Source: VAXT01 sp963794605
GTDB taxonomy: Bacteria; Actinomycetota; Thermoleophilia; Gaiellales; Gaiellaceae
Direction of reading: 5' to 3'
Assembly (NCBI GenBank): GCA_963794605.1
Contig: CAWCEN010000002.1
Location: 1,054,001-1,118,000 of the forward strand
DNA: 64,000 nt
In this document: piece by piece, positions 25,443 to 34,187 of the stretch
Layout of the letters: every line of letters begins with the position of its first letter
Numbering within the stretch: position 1 is the stretch's first letter
The notes under the pieces: generated by a model
Told to the model about the DNA's origin: nothing
Database searches by the model: none
Seen by the model: only the letters and a program-made list of their open reading frames with translations
Translations under genes and position numbers: made by a program

Positions 25443-26456
25443 GGGTCTCGGCTCGTCCTCACGCGGTCACAGATCCTCGCGTTCCGACGACACGTCGGCG
25501 CGCTCGACGAGCGGCTCCCGGGCGGCTCGCGCTCGCTCCGACGTGCGGCCTGGGCGGGCCTGCAGGACAGCATGCCGCGCGCCGCGCTCCTCTCGATCCA
25601 TGCGCGCGTCAACGGCGCTCATCCGGCCAGCTGGGACGATCCGTCGCTCGTCCAGCTCTGGGGGCCGCGGTTCAGCACGTACGTCGTGGCCGCACGCGAC
25701 CGCGCGCTCTTCACGCTTGGGCGGCTGTCGGATGACGCCCGCGACCGACAACGGGCAGAAGACATCGCCGCCAGCCTGCATGCCTTCCTCGACGGCCGGC
25801 GGATGGGCGACGGCGAAGCGGCAGACGCCCTGGGTGTGCACTCGAATCGGTTCCGGTATGCGGCGCCGACCGGCACCGTCCTGATCCGCTGGGAAGGCGC
25901 ACGACAGCCGACGATCTGGACCGTGCCGCGACCCGACGTCGACCCACTCGGAGCTCGCCGCGAGCTGGCCCGCCGGTACCTGCACGTCTTCGGTCCCACG
26001 ACGCCCGCGGCGTTCGCCACCTGGGCGGGCATCGGGGCGGCCGAGGCCGCGACGGCATTCGGCGCGCTGAAGCGATCCCTGACCGCAGTGCGGACGCCGA
26101 TCGGCGAGGCCTGGATCCTGAGCCGCGACGAGCCCGCGTTCCGCGACCCCGCAGGCGCACCTGCCCCAGCGCGGCTCCTGCCGAGCGGCGACGCGTACTA
26201 CCTCCTCCAGGGAGCGGATCGCGAGCTGCTGGTTCCCGAGGAGGAGAACCGCCTAGCCCTCTGGACCTCGCGCGTCTGGCCCGGAGCCGTGCTCGTCGCC
26301 GGAAAGATCGTCGGGACGTGGCGCCGATCGCAGGGCAAGCTCACGATCGAGCCCTGGCGTCGGCTCTCGCGGGCGGAACGGACTGCGGTCGAGGCCGAAG
26401 CAGAGACCCTGCCGCTACCCGGGGTGGGGCAAATCGTCGTCCACTGGGGCGACTGA
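25443..26456 (+). CDS. Winged-helix DNA-binding domain-containing protein (HTH_42 / YcaQ-like), start unresolved
   Basis: The family's N-terminal pattern (LTRSQILAFRRHVGALDE, then LQDSMPRAALLSIHARV) is read in frame from about 25443, well before the first ATG at 25572. No start codon is visible just upstream, so an indel near the start is likely. The rest carries HVFGPTTPAAFATWAGIG, SRDEPAFRDP, LLPSGDAYYLLQGADRELL and GTWRRSQGKLTIEPW. Relatives of this family include YcaQ/AlkX glycosylases that unhook DNA crosslinks and uncharacterised regulators. The QDR-type catalytic motif of YcaQ is not evident. Role in DNA repair is possible but unproven. Confidence 0.75.
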   Translation, partial: GSRLVLTRSQILAFRRHVGALDERLPGGSRSLRRAAWAGLQDSMPRAALLSIHARVNGAHPASWDDPSLVQLWGPRFSTYVVAARDRALFTLGRLSDDARDRQRAEDIAASLHAFLDGRRMGDGEAADALGVHSNRFRYAAPTGTVLIRWEGARQPTIWTVPRPDVDPLGARRELARRYLHVFGPTTPAAFATWAGIGAAEAATAFGALKRSLTAVRTPIGEAWILSRDEPAFRDPAGAPAPARLLPSGDAYYLLQGADRELLVPEEENRLALWTSRVWPGAVLVAGKIVGTWRRSQGKLTIEPWRRLSRAERTAVEAEAETLPLPGVGQIVVHWGD

Positions 26457-26477
26457 GGTGCTGAGCTCGGGTCGGTC

Positions 26478-26921
26478 TTAGCGCGCCGCCTTCTTCACGA
26501 GTGCGCCGATCTTCTTCTCTTCGGCGGCCGTCAACTTCTTCAGCGCGAACGACGTCGGCCACATGTCGCCCTGGTCGAGGTTCGCTGCCTCCTCGAAGCC
26601 GAACGTCGCGTACCTCGAATTGAACTTCTCCGCGCTCTTGAAGAAGCAGACGACCTTGCCGTCCTTGGTATACGCGGGCATTCCGTACCACGTTCTCGGC
26701 GCCAGGCTCGGCGCGCTGGCTTTGACGATCGCATGGAGCCGCTTGGCCATGGTGCGATCCGATCCCTTCATCTCGGCGATCTTCGCCAGCACGGCGCTTT
26801 CCGCCTCCTCCTTGCTCGCTTGCGCCTTCAGCTCTTTGGCGCGCTCCCTCATCGCGGCTCGTTCCTCGGCGCTGAATCTCGTTGACGACGTCCGCTTCTT
26901 TGCGGGTTTCTTCTCAGCCAT
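26478..26921 (-). CDS. DUF1801 (YdhG-like) protein with basic N-terminal extension
   Basis: 147 residues from ATG 26921. The first 60 are Lys/Arg/Glu/Ala-rich (MAEKKPAKKRTSSTRFSAEE, ERAKELKAQASKEEAES), probably helical or disordered. Residues 60-147 match DUF1801: RLHAIVKASAPSLAPRTWYG, MPAYTKDGKVVCFFKSAEK, FGFEEAANLDQG. DUF1801 has an iron-chaperone-like fold but its function is unsettled. Divergent from nucS. Confidence 0.8.
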   Translation of the reverse strand: MAEKKPAKKRTSSTRFSAEERAAMRERAKELKAQASKEEAESAVLAKIAEMKGSDRTMAKRLHAIVKASAPSLAPRTWYGMPAYTKDGKVVCFFKSAEKFNSRYATFGFEEAANLDQGDMWPTSFALKKLTAAEEKKIGALVKKAAR

Positions 26922-26996
26922 TGCGCAACACCTCCTTGCGAGATCCTGCCACGTCGTGCCGGAGACCTGTCCGAAAAGGGCAATAGGGTGCGAATC

Positions 26997-27664
26997 GTGC
27001 GCTTGCTCGTCGCCCGCTGCGAGGTCCGGTACACGGGTCGCCTGACCGCCGTCCTGCCGGAGGCGGTCCGCCTGCTGATCCTGAAGGCCGACGGCTCCGT
27101 GCTCGTCCACGACGACGCGGGTGGCTACAAGCCTCTGAACTGGATGACCGGGCCGGCGGTCACCGAGGAGCTCGGCGACGTGCTCGTCGTGCGGAAGGCC
27201 AAGACGGAGGACGTGCTCGAGATCCGTCTCGCCGAGGTGCTGAGTGATGTCGCGCACGACATGGGCGAGTCGGCGGCGCTGCAGAAGGACGGCGCCGAGC
27301 GCGACCTGCAGGAGCTGCTCGCGGGTGACGCCATCGGCTCTCGGGCGAGGAGCTGACGCTCGTCAAGCGGGAGTGGGCGACGGAGATCGGGCCGGTCGAC
27401 CTCATGTGCAAGGACGAGAACGGAGAGTGGGTCGCGGTCGAGATCAAGCGCATCGGGACGATCGAGGCCGTGGAGCAGCTCACGCGCTATCTCGGGTTCA
27501 TCCGCGAGGACCCGGCAAAGGCCGGCTGCCGCGGCGTGCTCGCCGCCCAGTCGATCAAGCCGCAGGCGGTCTCGCTCGCCGAGTCGCGCGACATCCGCTG
27601 CGTCGAGGTCGACCTCGCCGTCCTGCGCGGAGAGCGCGAGCCCGAGCTGACGCTCTTTCAGTAA
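26997..27664 (+). CDS. nucS: Endonuclease NucS, one frameshift
   Basis: NucS (EndoMS) is the mismatch-recognising nuclease that replaces MutS/MutL in many actinobacteria. The N-terminal DNA-binding domain reads RLLVARCEVRYTGRLTAVLP and GGYKPLNWMTGP. The C-terminal RecB-like nuclease holds GPVDLM, VAVEIKR and QLTRYLGFI, with the D-ExK-Q set intact, and ends CVEVDLAVLRGE. Family alignment favours GTG 26997; GTG 26988 is also possible. The first frame runs into a stop at 27354; the next frame picks up at SGEELTLVKREWATEIG. One base lost near 27340 explains it. Restored length about 222 residues, normal for NucS. The apparent C-terminal beta-clamp tail is short. Confidence 0.9.
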
Positions 27665-27675
27665 GAAGCCCGGCG

Positions 27676-29085
27676 TCAGCCAGGCTGGATGTTCGTGTTG
27701 TGGTGGAAGACGTTGTCAGGGTCGTACTTGGTCTTGACTTCGGCAAGCCGCCGGTGGGTCTCATCGCCGTAGGCCTCCCGAACGCGGCTGGAGTCGTCGT
27801 CGGAGTCGAGAAAATTGACGTAGACGCCGGCGCGGTGTGGTTGGAGGGCTTGGAGGAACCGCCGCGCCCAGGCAGGCTCGGCCGTGGCGTGCATGACGGA
27901 CTCGTCAGGGAGCCACACGGCATCGATGCTCATGGTGTGCGCCGCGGCGCGACCGGCGTAGGCGGTGGCCTCGTGGGGGACTCGGGCGACGGCGCCGCCC
28001 ATGTGGAACATCGCCGCGTACGACCGGGGCGAGCCAGCGGTGTACGCGTGATCGGCGATGACGGCGATGGCGTCGTCCGAGAGGCCGACGAGGTTCGTCG
28101 CCTTCCAGTAGTAGTGCCACCCGTGGGGAACGGTGTCGTCGATGCCGCTCTGGAAAGCGACGTACGGCGAGGGTGCCAGCAGGTCGACGAGCGGCGTCCC
28201 GAACCGGCGGAGGGCCTGCACTGCACGCTCGCCGTCTTCGACGGCGCCGGCGTAGCAGCTGGCGACGGCGATGGCCGGCCGCCAGTGCAGGTTCTCGGGG
28301 ATGTCCGGCAGCGGGGGGACGGTGCCGAGCCTGACCACGGTGCCGAGCTCGTCCGGCGCTTCGGCGGCGAACTCTCGGTAGAAGCGCAGCACGTCGGGGG
28401 TGTCGTCGGCCGCCCAGAAGACCGGCCCGGCTATCACGGCCGGGCCGAGGGGATGCAGAGCGAATCGGAACGAGGTCACGACGCCGAAGTTGCCGCCGCC
28501 GCCTCGCAGCGCCCAGAACAGATCGGGGTGTTCGTCTGCGGACGCCCGGACGATGCTGCCCTCGGCGGTGACCACCTCGGCGGCCAGCAGGTTGTCGACG
28601 ACGAGCCCGTGCTTGCGCATGAGGAACCCGATGCCGCCGCCGAGGGTGACTCCGGCGACGCCAGTGTGGCTCACGATGCCGCCGGTGGTGGCGAGACCGT
28701 GCGTCTGCGTCTCGTGGTCGACGTCGCCCCACAGAGCACCACCTTGCACCCAGGCCGTGCGACCGGCGGGATCGACCCCCACCGCACGCATCGCCGAGAG
28801 GTCGAGGACGAGCCCGTTGTCGCACACCGCGGTGCCGGCCACGTTGTGGCCCCCGCCGCGGACGGCGATCTCCAGGTCGTGCTCGCGCGCGAAGCGCACC
28901 GCCGCGACCACATCGGCCGCTCCCGCGCAGCGGGCGATGCAGGCCGGACGCCGATCGATCGCGCCATTCCAGATCCTGCGGGCAGTGTCGTAGCCGGGGC
29001 TGGTCGGCAGGAGCAGTTCCCCCCGGAACGATCCGCCGAGCTCTTCGATCGCCGAGGCCTCGAATATCGGCGTCCGGATGGCCAT
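27676..29085 (-). CDS. FAD-linked oxidoreductase, BBE type
   Basis: 469 residues. PP-loop region RCAGAADVVAAVRFAREHD is followed by the flavin-attachment segment VRGGGHNVAG, whose His normally binds FAD covalently. GGGIGFLMRKHGLVVDNLLA and LRGGGGNFGVVTSFRF are also conserved. The C-terminal berberine-bridge tail ends in YDPDNVFHHNTNIQPG. The second covalent Cys of bicovalent members is absent (SHTGVAG instead). These flavoenzymes oxidise alcohols, sugars or alkaloid-like compounds with O2. Divergent from an HxlR regulator across a palindrome, and paralogous to 62620-63993. Confidence 0.92.
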   Translation of the reverse strand: MAIRTPIFEASAIEELGGSFRGELLLPTSPGYDTARRIWNGAIDRRPACIARCAGAADVVAAVRFAREHDLEIAVRGGGHNVAGTAVCDNGLVLDLSAMRAVGVDPAGRTAWVQGGALWGDVDHETQTHGLATTGGIVSHTGVAGVTLGGGIGFLMRKHGLVVDNLLAAEVVTAEGSIVRASADEHPDLFWALRGGGGNFGVVTSFRFALHPLGPAVIAGPVFWAADDTPDVLRFYREFAAEAPDELGTVVRLGTVPPLPDIPENLHWRPAIAVASCYAGAVEDGERAVQALRRFGTPLVDLLAPSPYVAFQSGIDDTVPHGWHYYWKATNLVGLSDDAIAVIADHAYTAGSPRSYAAMFHMGGAVARVPHEATAYAGRAAAHTMSIDAVWLPDESVMHATAEPAWARRFLQALQPHRAGVYVNFLDSDDDSSRVREAYGDETHRRLAEVKTKYDPDNVFHHNTNIQPG

Positions 29086-29128
29086 GCGAGCAACTTGGCT
29101 TGTCGGCCTCGCGCCGCCTAGTTCTAGT

Positions 29129-29148
29129 TTCGAACCAACAGGTCCGAA
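29129..29148. promoter_or_regulatory. HxlR-type operator candidate
   Basis: TTCGAACC (29129-29136), four-base spacer, GGTCCGAA (29141-29148); arms match in seven of eight positions. Midway between the BBE oxidoreductase and the HxlR regulator. Confidence 0.6.
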
Positions 29149-29189
29149 TAACAGACTTGCGGCCGATCCGTGTCTAGCATGGTGGCGCG

Positions 29190-29954
29190 ATGCGCAGCTA
29201 CGCGCAGTACTGCCCCGTCGCCAAGGCCACCGAGATCCTCGGCGACCGTTGGACGCTTCTGATCGTGCGCGAGATGCTCGGCGGCGCGAGCGGTTTCAAC
29301 GAGCTCCAACGAGGCCTTCCCGGGATCTCGCGCTCGGTCCTCACCGACCGCATGCGCGCGCTCGAGCGGGCCGAGGTCATCGAGCGCAGGACGGGCCCCA
29401 AAGGCCGCACCCTCGAATATCGCCTCACGTCCGCGGGTCGTGACCTCCAGCCGGTCGTGCAGGCGCTCGGCGAGTGGGGAGCGACATGGTCGTTCACCGA
29501 GCCGCGCCCCGAGGAGCTCGATCCCGACCTCTTGATCGTCTGGATGGCCCGCCATGTCGATCGCCGGCAGCTCCCACCCAACCGAACCGTGGTCAAGTTC
29601 GAGTTTCGCGACCCGAAGCGGCGTTACTGGATGGTCCTCGAGCCCTCCGAGGTCTCGGTCTGCCTCCAGCATCCCGGTTTCGACGTCGATCTCGAGGTCA
29701 TCGTCGACACCGCCACGCTCTACCGCGTCTACCTGGGACAGGCCGACCTGGGCGGTGCGATGCGAGCCGGTCAGCTGACGATGAGCGGCCCGCGGACGCT
29801 GCAACGCGGGTTTCGCCAATGGTTCACCTGGAGCGGGTTCGCCCCGGCCAGCCGCTCGGCGCAGAAGCGTCGCACGTCCGCCTCACGCCTTGCCGGCCCT
29901 CATCGCGTACGGGTCGCCGAAACGCGAAACGGAAACGCACGATCAGCCGGCTGA
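29190..29954 (+). CDS. HxlR-family regulator with C-terminal SCP2-like domain
   Basis: 254 residues. The HxlR winged helix reads YCPVAKATEILGDRWTLLIV, FNELQRGLPGISRSVLTDRM and the wing RRTGPKGRTLEYRLTSAG. Residues 130-215 (VVKFEFRDPKRRYWMVLEPS, VCLQHPGFDVDLEVIVDTAT) resemble the SCP2 sterol-carrier-like domain often attached to actinobacterial HxlR proteins, giving a hydrophobic ligand pocket. The last 30 residues are Arg-rich. Divergent from the BBE oxidoreductase, its probable target. Confidence 0.88.
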   Translation: MRSYAQYCPVAKATEILGDRWTLLIVREMLGGASGFNELQRGLPGISRSVLTDRMRALERAEVIERRTGPKGRTLEYRLTSAGRDLQPVVQALGEWGATWSFTEPRPEELDPDLLIVWMARHVDRRQLPPNRTVVKFEFRDPKRRYWMVLEPSEVSVCLQHPGFDVDLEVIVDTATLYRVYLGQADLGGAMRAGQLTMSGPRTLQRGFRQWFTWSGFAPASRSAQKRRTSASRLAGPHRVRVAETRNGNARSAG

Positions 29955-29978
29955 GTGGGCGAAATGGGGTGCCCCGCC

Positions 29979-30725
29979 TTACTCGGAGTCGTACTCGTCG
30001 TGCCGACGGATCCAGACCTGCCACGCCTCGCCTTCGTCGCGACCCTTCGGTGCGCGGTCGAGGATCGGGTAGTAGCCCATCAGAAACTCGATTCCGCGGC
30101 CCGTCGTCGAGTACGTGTGGAAGAGGTTGCCGTCGTCGAGCACGAAGGAGCTGAACCCGAAGAGCTGGGTGAGGTAACCAACGATGTCGGTGCCCGTCGA
30201 GCCGGCGTTGTGCGCCACGATCGGAGGCATCCCCGCATCGAGCATCGGCGCGATCGCCTCGCGCGTCTGCTCCTCGCCGCTCGAAAAACCCAGGTCGAAG
30301 TTGAAGTCTGTGTGCGCGGTCGAGACCCACGGAACACTCCAGCCCATGCGGCGCTTGTAGGCCTGGAGCTTCTCCAGCGGTGCTTGCGAGACGAATGCGA
30401 ACGTCACGTCCCGAGCGTGTAGGTGCGAGAGCACGCCGTTGACGCCGTCGGCCATCGACGAGCAGGTCGGGCAGCCGGCCTCGTAGCTCGGGCCGAACAT
30501 GAAGTGGTAGACGAGCAGCTGGGATCGCCCGTCGAACAGCTCGGCGAGCGCCTTCTCACCGTCGTCCGTGTCGAAGCGGTACTCCTTCTCCACCCGCACC
30601 CAGGGCAACTCCCGTCGTCGTTGCGCGAGCTCGTCGCCGAGCCGCGTGTGCTCCTTCTCGCGGACGAGTAGCTGCTCGCGTGCGACGAGCCACTCGTCAC
30701 GTGTTCCGGTCTTGTGGTCGGTCAT
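29979..30725 (-). CDS. DUF899 thioredoxin-like protein, second copy
   Basis: 248 residues. It shares the start MTDHKTGTRDEWLVAREQLL and the core YHFMFGPSYEAGCPTCSSMA (CxxC) with the gene at 20360-21115, and ends RGIEFLMGYYPILDRAPKG. The two copies differ most in the middle (here SSGEEQTREAIAPMLDAG). Last gene of a same-strand unit with an alpha/beta hydrolase and MFS transporter; the gap to the MFS stop is 21 bases. Probably a cytoplasmic redox protein. Confidence 0.85.
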   Translation of the reverse strand: MTDHKTGTRDEWLVAREQLLVREKEHTRLGDELAQRRRELPWVRVEKEYRFDTDDGEKALAELFDGRSQLLVYHFMFGPSYEAGCPTCSSMADGVNGVLSHLHARDVTFAFVSQAPLEKLQAYKRRMGWSVPWVSTAHTDFNFDLGFSSGEEQTREAIAPMLDAGMPPIVAHNAGSTGTDIVGYLTQLFGFSSFVLDDGNLFHTYSTTGRGIEFLMGYYPILDRAPKGRDEGEAWQVWIRRHDEYDSE

Positions 30726-30746
30726 CGTTCTCTCCTCCGTTTCTCG

Positions 30747-32333
30747 TCACACCTCGATCGCAAGTTTGGTCTCCGGGGCGCGCTGTCGCTCGGGCGGAGC
30801 GCCGCTGCCCCTCTGGCGCAGGAAGATCGCGGCCAGAAGCGCGGTGCCCAGGGCTACGGCTGCCGCGACCAGAGCGGCGACCCTCATGCCCTGCGCGAAC
30901 GCCTCCTGCGCCGACTCGAGCAAGGCAGTGCCGCGGACTCCGTCCAATCCCTCGACGACCTCGCGGGCGCCACCGAGCGTCTCTTCCGCCGTGTCGGCTT
31001 GCCCGGGAGCCAGTCCGATTGGAAGGCCGTCGGCCACCTGGCTCCGGTACACCGCGACCCCGATGCTCCCGAGGAGCGCGATTCCGAGCGCTCCGCCGAG
31101 CTCGGCGCCTGTTTCGGAAAGGCCGGATGCGACGCCGGCTCGCTCCGGCCGCACGCAGCCGACGATGAGATCGGTTCCCAGGGTGACCGGTGGCGCAATG
31201 CCGAGCGCGATCACGATCGAGCAGATCACGATCAGGGCGAGGGGCGAGCCCCCGTCGACTTGCGCCAGGAGCCCGAGGCCGACGGCCGCGAGCACGAGCC
31301 CGCCGGCGACGACAAAGGCGGGACGAACGTAGCGGACGAGAAATGGAGCGAGCATCGAACCGGCGATGAAACCGCCCGCTGCAGGAGCGGTCCACAGGCC
31401 TGCTTGGAGGGGCGAGAGCCCGAGCACGAGCTGCAGGTACTGGGCGATGAAGAGGTCGATCCCGAAGACGATGGCGATGCTAAGCGTGTTTGCCGTCAGA
31501 GCAGCGTTGAACGAGCGTGACCGGAACAGGCGCAGGTCGATCAGCGGATCGCGCAGGATTCGCTGGCGTCGCAGGAACACGAGCGCCATGGCGAGGCCGG
31601 CCGCAATCGACAGTCCTGCGGGCCGATCGAGGCCGCCCGCGGCGATGCGCTTCAGCCCGTAGACGACGGCGAGCACGGCGACGATCGAGAGCCCAGCGCT
31701 GACGAGATCCAGCCGACCGGCGTCGGGATCGCGGAACTCCGGCAGGAGCCGCGGGCCGAGCACGAGCAGGAGCGCCATCACCGGAACGGCCAGCAGGAAG
31801 ACGGAGCCCCACCAGAAGAACTCGAGCAGCACACCGCCGAGCAACGGGCCAATCGCAGCGCCGACCGAGAAGCTCGTCGCCCAGATCCCGATCGCGAACG
31901 TCCGCTGCCCGGGGTCGAGGAACATGTTGCGGATCAGGGAGAGGGTCGACGGCGCAAGAGTCGCGGCAGCGATGCCTAGCAGTGCGCGCGTGACGATCAG
32001 CATCTCGACGCTCGTCGAGAACGCCGCGCCGACCGACGCCACGCCGAACGCCGCCGCGCCGATCAGCAGCAGGCGACGTCGGCCGATCCGATCACCGAGC
32101 GTTCCCATCGTGATCAGGAATCCGGCGAGGAAGAAGCCGTAGATATCGGTGATCCAGAGCAGTTCGGTGCTCGAGGGCTCGAGATCGGCGGTCAGCGACG
32201 GCACGGCCAGGTAGAGGACCGTGAGATCCATGGAGTAGAGCAGGCACGGCAGAGCGATCACAGCGAGGCCGATCCACTCTCGCCGTCCGGCCCTCTGTCT
32301 TTCAGCCGCGGTGAGATTCACCTCGCGCCGCAC
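30747..32333 (-). CDS. MFS drug:proton antiporter, DHA2 (14-TM) type
   Basis: 528 residues with 14 predicted helices. Motif A is TMGTLGDRIGRRRLLLIG; the first helix holds SMDLTVLYLAVPSLTADLEP, the variant of motif D1 found in DHA2 exporters. Motif C-like glycines are in SFSVGAAIGPLLGGVLLEFF. These use the proton gradient to export quinones, dyes or antibiotics. It lies seven bases after the alpha/beta hydrolase stop and precedes DUF899, suggesting export or detoxification of the hydrolase product or substrate. Confidence 0.92.
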   Translation of the reverse strand: MRREVNLTAAERQRAGRREWIGLAVIALPCLLYSMDLTVLYLAVPSLTADLEPSSTELLWITDIYGFFLAGFLITMGTLGDRIGRRRLLLIGAAAFGVASVGAAFSTSVEMLIVTRALLGIAAATLAPSTLSLIRNMFLDPGQRTFAIGIWATSFSVGAAIGPLLGGVLLEFFWWGSVFLLAVPVMALLLVLGPRLLPEFRDPDAGRLDLVSAGLSIVAVLAVVYGLKRIAAGGLDRPAGLSIAAGLAMALVFLRRQRILRDPLIDLRLFRSRSFNAALTANTLSIAIVFGIDLFIAQYLQLVLGLSPLQAGLWTAPAAGGFIAGSMLAPFLVRYVRPAFVVAGGLVLAAVGLGLLAQVDGGSPLALIVICSIVIALGIAPPVTLGTDLIVGCVRPERAGVASGLSETGAELGGALGIALLGSIGVAVYRSQVADGLPIGLAPGQADTAEETLGGAREVVEGLDGVRGTALLESAQEAFAQGMRVAALVAAAVALGTALLAAIFLRQRGSGAPPERQRAPETKLAIEV

Positions 32334-32340
32334 AAAGCGT

Positions 32341-33192
32341 TCACGCTTGTTGCAGCGCTGCGTGCAGCCGCTCGGCGAACTCCCTGGGGTCAGACCCCCA
32401 ACCGCCGTGAGCGCCTGGGAGGGGCGTCACGGGGATGTCCAAGCGCTCGGCCAACGCTAGTGCGGACCGCCGCGCTCCCTGCTCGCCCGAGGTCTCGCCC
32501 GCTGCGCTGACAATCCGCGTCGGGACCCTTTTGAGGGCCGCGACGTCGGGCACGTATCCGCTGTTCGTCCGAAGCTCATGGGCGATGAAGAGGTCGAAGT
32601 TCCCAACCATCCGACTCATCATTTCCTGCTCCTCGGGCGAGGGGTCCGTCTGCTGCATCTCCTCGCTGTATTTCGGGCCGCCTTCCTCGACGAGCGCGCC
32701 GAACTTGGCCATCGCCGGGAAGACCCCCTCGGCGCGGTAGGTCTCGGAGATCTCGTCGATCCGAGCGTGCCAGCTCGCCGCATCGGGGAGGAGCTCGATG
32801 AGGCACGTCTCGTGCGCGACGAGCGTGCCGACGAGCTCCGGCTCTCGTGTGACCAGATCGAGGCCGATCGTGCCGCCGCCGCTGTTGCCGTACACGGCCG
32901 CGGGCTCATCGCCCAAGGCTTGGAGGAGCGCCGCGGCATCGTCCGCGTGGAGTGCCACGGGCATCTCGCTCGGCTCCGCGTCGAGCACGCTTCGCGAGTG
33001 GCCGCGCGGATCGTAGGTGACGACCGTGTACCGGTCTGCAAGCCGTCCGGCGAGGTCCCTGAAGCTGCCCGCGTCGGTCGGCCCGCCGGGGATGCAGAGA
33101 AGGACCGGGCCCGATCCCCGCACCTCGTAGTACAGCGTCGCGGCCGGCACCTGCAGCGTTCGAGCCTCGACTCTTGCTCCTGTCGTGCTCAT
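32341..33192 (-). CDS. Alpha/beta hydrolase
   Basis: 283 residues from ATG 33192, with GGAGAAAGGAG upstream. LCIPGGPTDAGSFRDLA is the oxyanion region, YDPRGHSRS follows, and the elbow is VYGNSGGGTIGLDL (nucleophile Ser in GNSGG). Late Gly-His-Gly is in PLPGAHGGWGSDP, and the acid is probably in the SAAGETSGE region. A cap domain lies between residues 130 and 215. First gene of the hydrolase-MFS-DUF899 unit. A longer frame to 33327 is not supported. Confidence 0.88.
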   Translation of the reverse strand: MSTTGARVEARTLQVPAATLYYEVRGSGPVLLCIPGGPTDAGSFRDLAGRLADRYTVVTYDPRGHSRSVLDAEPSEMPVALHADDAAALLQALGDEPAAVYGNSGGGTIGLDLVTREPELVGTLVAHETCLIELLPDAASWHARIDEISETYRAEGVFPAMAKFGALVEEGGPKYSEEMQQTDPSPEEQEMMSRMVGNFDLFIAHELRTNSGYVPDVAALKRVPTRIVSAAGETSGEQGARRSALALAERLDIPVTPLPGAHGGWGSDPREFAERLHAALQQA

Positions 33193-33380
33193 TCGTCTCC
33201 TTTCTCCGCGGGAATTGTGGCCGGGCTCGATTCGTGGTGGCAACAGATTCGCCGTCCAGCGAAAGCACATCCGGTCGTGCGTTCGTACAGTGACGAATGA
33301 GTTGTCGAATGGGGAGGTGGGCCGCATCCTCAGATACCGCCTCGCCCCTGAAGGAAAGTTAAGACAAGGAGGAGTTGCCC

Positions 33381-33806
33381 ATGCGCCCGCAGCCTCTGAT
33401 CTCGGTCACCGACGTTCCGCGAAGCAGCCGCTGGTATCAGGAGCTGCTCAGGTGCGAGAGCGGGCACGGCGGCGACGCGTACGAACGCCTGCTCCGGGAC
33501 GGGACGCTCATGCTGCAGTTGCACAGCTTCGAAGTCGAGCACCACCACGGCAGGATCGGCGACCCGTCGTCCCGGCCGTACGGCAACGGCCTCGCGCTCT
33601 GGTTCGAGATCGAGGACTTCGACGATGCGGTCCAGCGCGCCGAGGCACTTCACGCCGAGGTGGTGCTACCGCCGCACCGCAATCCCCCCGACGGGCCGGG
33701 CGGGCCTGACCATCGCGAGCTCTGGCTGCGCGATCCGGATGGCTACCTGGTCGTGCTTGCAAGCCCGGACGGCGAGTCGCCGTGGCCGGATCCGCGCGTC
33801 GGCTGA
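33381..33806 (+). CDS. VOC/glyoxalase-fold protein
   Basis: 141 residues from ATG 33381, with AAGGAGGAG seven bases earlier. LISVTDVPRSSRWYQELLRC is the standard first motif, GLALWFEIEDFDDAVQRAEA starts the second half, and ELWLRDPDGYLVVLASP carries the metal-ligand Glu region. This fold serves in dioxygenases, glyoxalases and antibiotic-binding resistance proteins. Too generic to assign a substrate. Convergent with the ABM gene, seven bases apart. Confidence 0.85.
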   Translation: MRPQPLISVTDVPRSSRWYQELLRCESGHGGDAYERLLRDGTLMLQLHSFEVEHHHGRIGDPSSRPYGNGLALWFEIEDFDDAVQRAEALHAEVVLPPHRNPPDGPGGPDHRELWLRDPDGYLVVLASPDGESPWPDPRVG

Positions 33807-33812
33807 CTCGAC

Positions 33813-34109
33813 TCAGCCCACCTGATAGTGCTCGACGGTCGGGCCACGCTCGACGAGAAAGCGATCGTCCTCAGGGTAGTAGACCGCCTGCGACGGGTTC
33901 TCTCCGGCGAACGCCCTGACGGCGTCCATGTCTTCCCAGAACGACAAGGTCAGGATCTCGGTCGTCTCGCCGCTCGACCGCTGGAGGATCCAGGCTCCGC
34001 GGTTACCCGGCGTCGACCGGTAGTGGGCGATGCCGGTCTCACGAACGTAGGCGACGTACTCGTCCGCGACCTCGGTTCGGACCGTGCCCCGCCAGATTCT
34101 CGCAATCAT
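33813..34109 (-). CDS. ABM-domain / antibiotic biosynthesis monooxygenase-like protein
   Basis: 98 residues. MIARIWRGTVRTEVADEYVA, TPGNRGAWILQRSSGETTEI and LTLSFWEDMDAVRAFAGENP form one compact ABM ferredoxin-like domain. Related domains act as cofactor-free oxygenases or haem-binding proteins. A palindrome sits two bases upstream of the start codon. Located just after the TetR gene on the same strand, so it may share that regulator. Confidence 0.82.
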   Translation of the reverse strand: MIARIWRGTVRTEVADEYVAYVRETGIAHYRSTPGNRGAWILQRSSGETTEILTLSFWEDMDAVRAFAGENPSQAVYYPEDDRFLVERGPTVEHYQVG

Positions 34110-34110
34110 C

Positions 34111-34130
34111 GACTCACTTTCTGTTGAGTC
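34111..34130. promoter_or_regulatory. Inverted repeat immediately before the ABM start codon
   Basis: GACTCA (34111-34116) and TGAGTC (34125-34130) around eight bases, beginning two bases upstream of the ATG at 34109. Could be an operator or a short 5'-UTR hairpin; no SD is visible inside it. Confidence 0.45.
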
Positions 34131-34187
34131 ACATCAGGCGTATAGCGGAGGAGCGTCGTGGCCCGAGCTGTACGTCGGTCGCCAATC

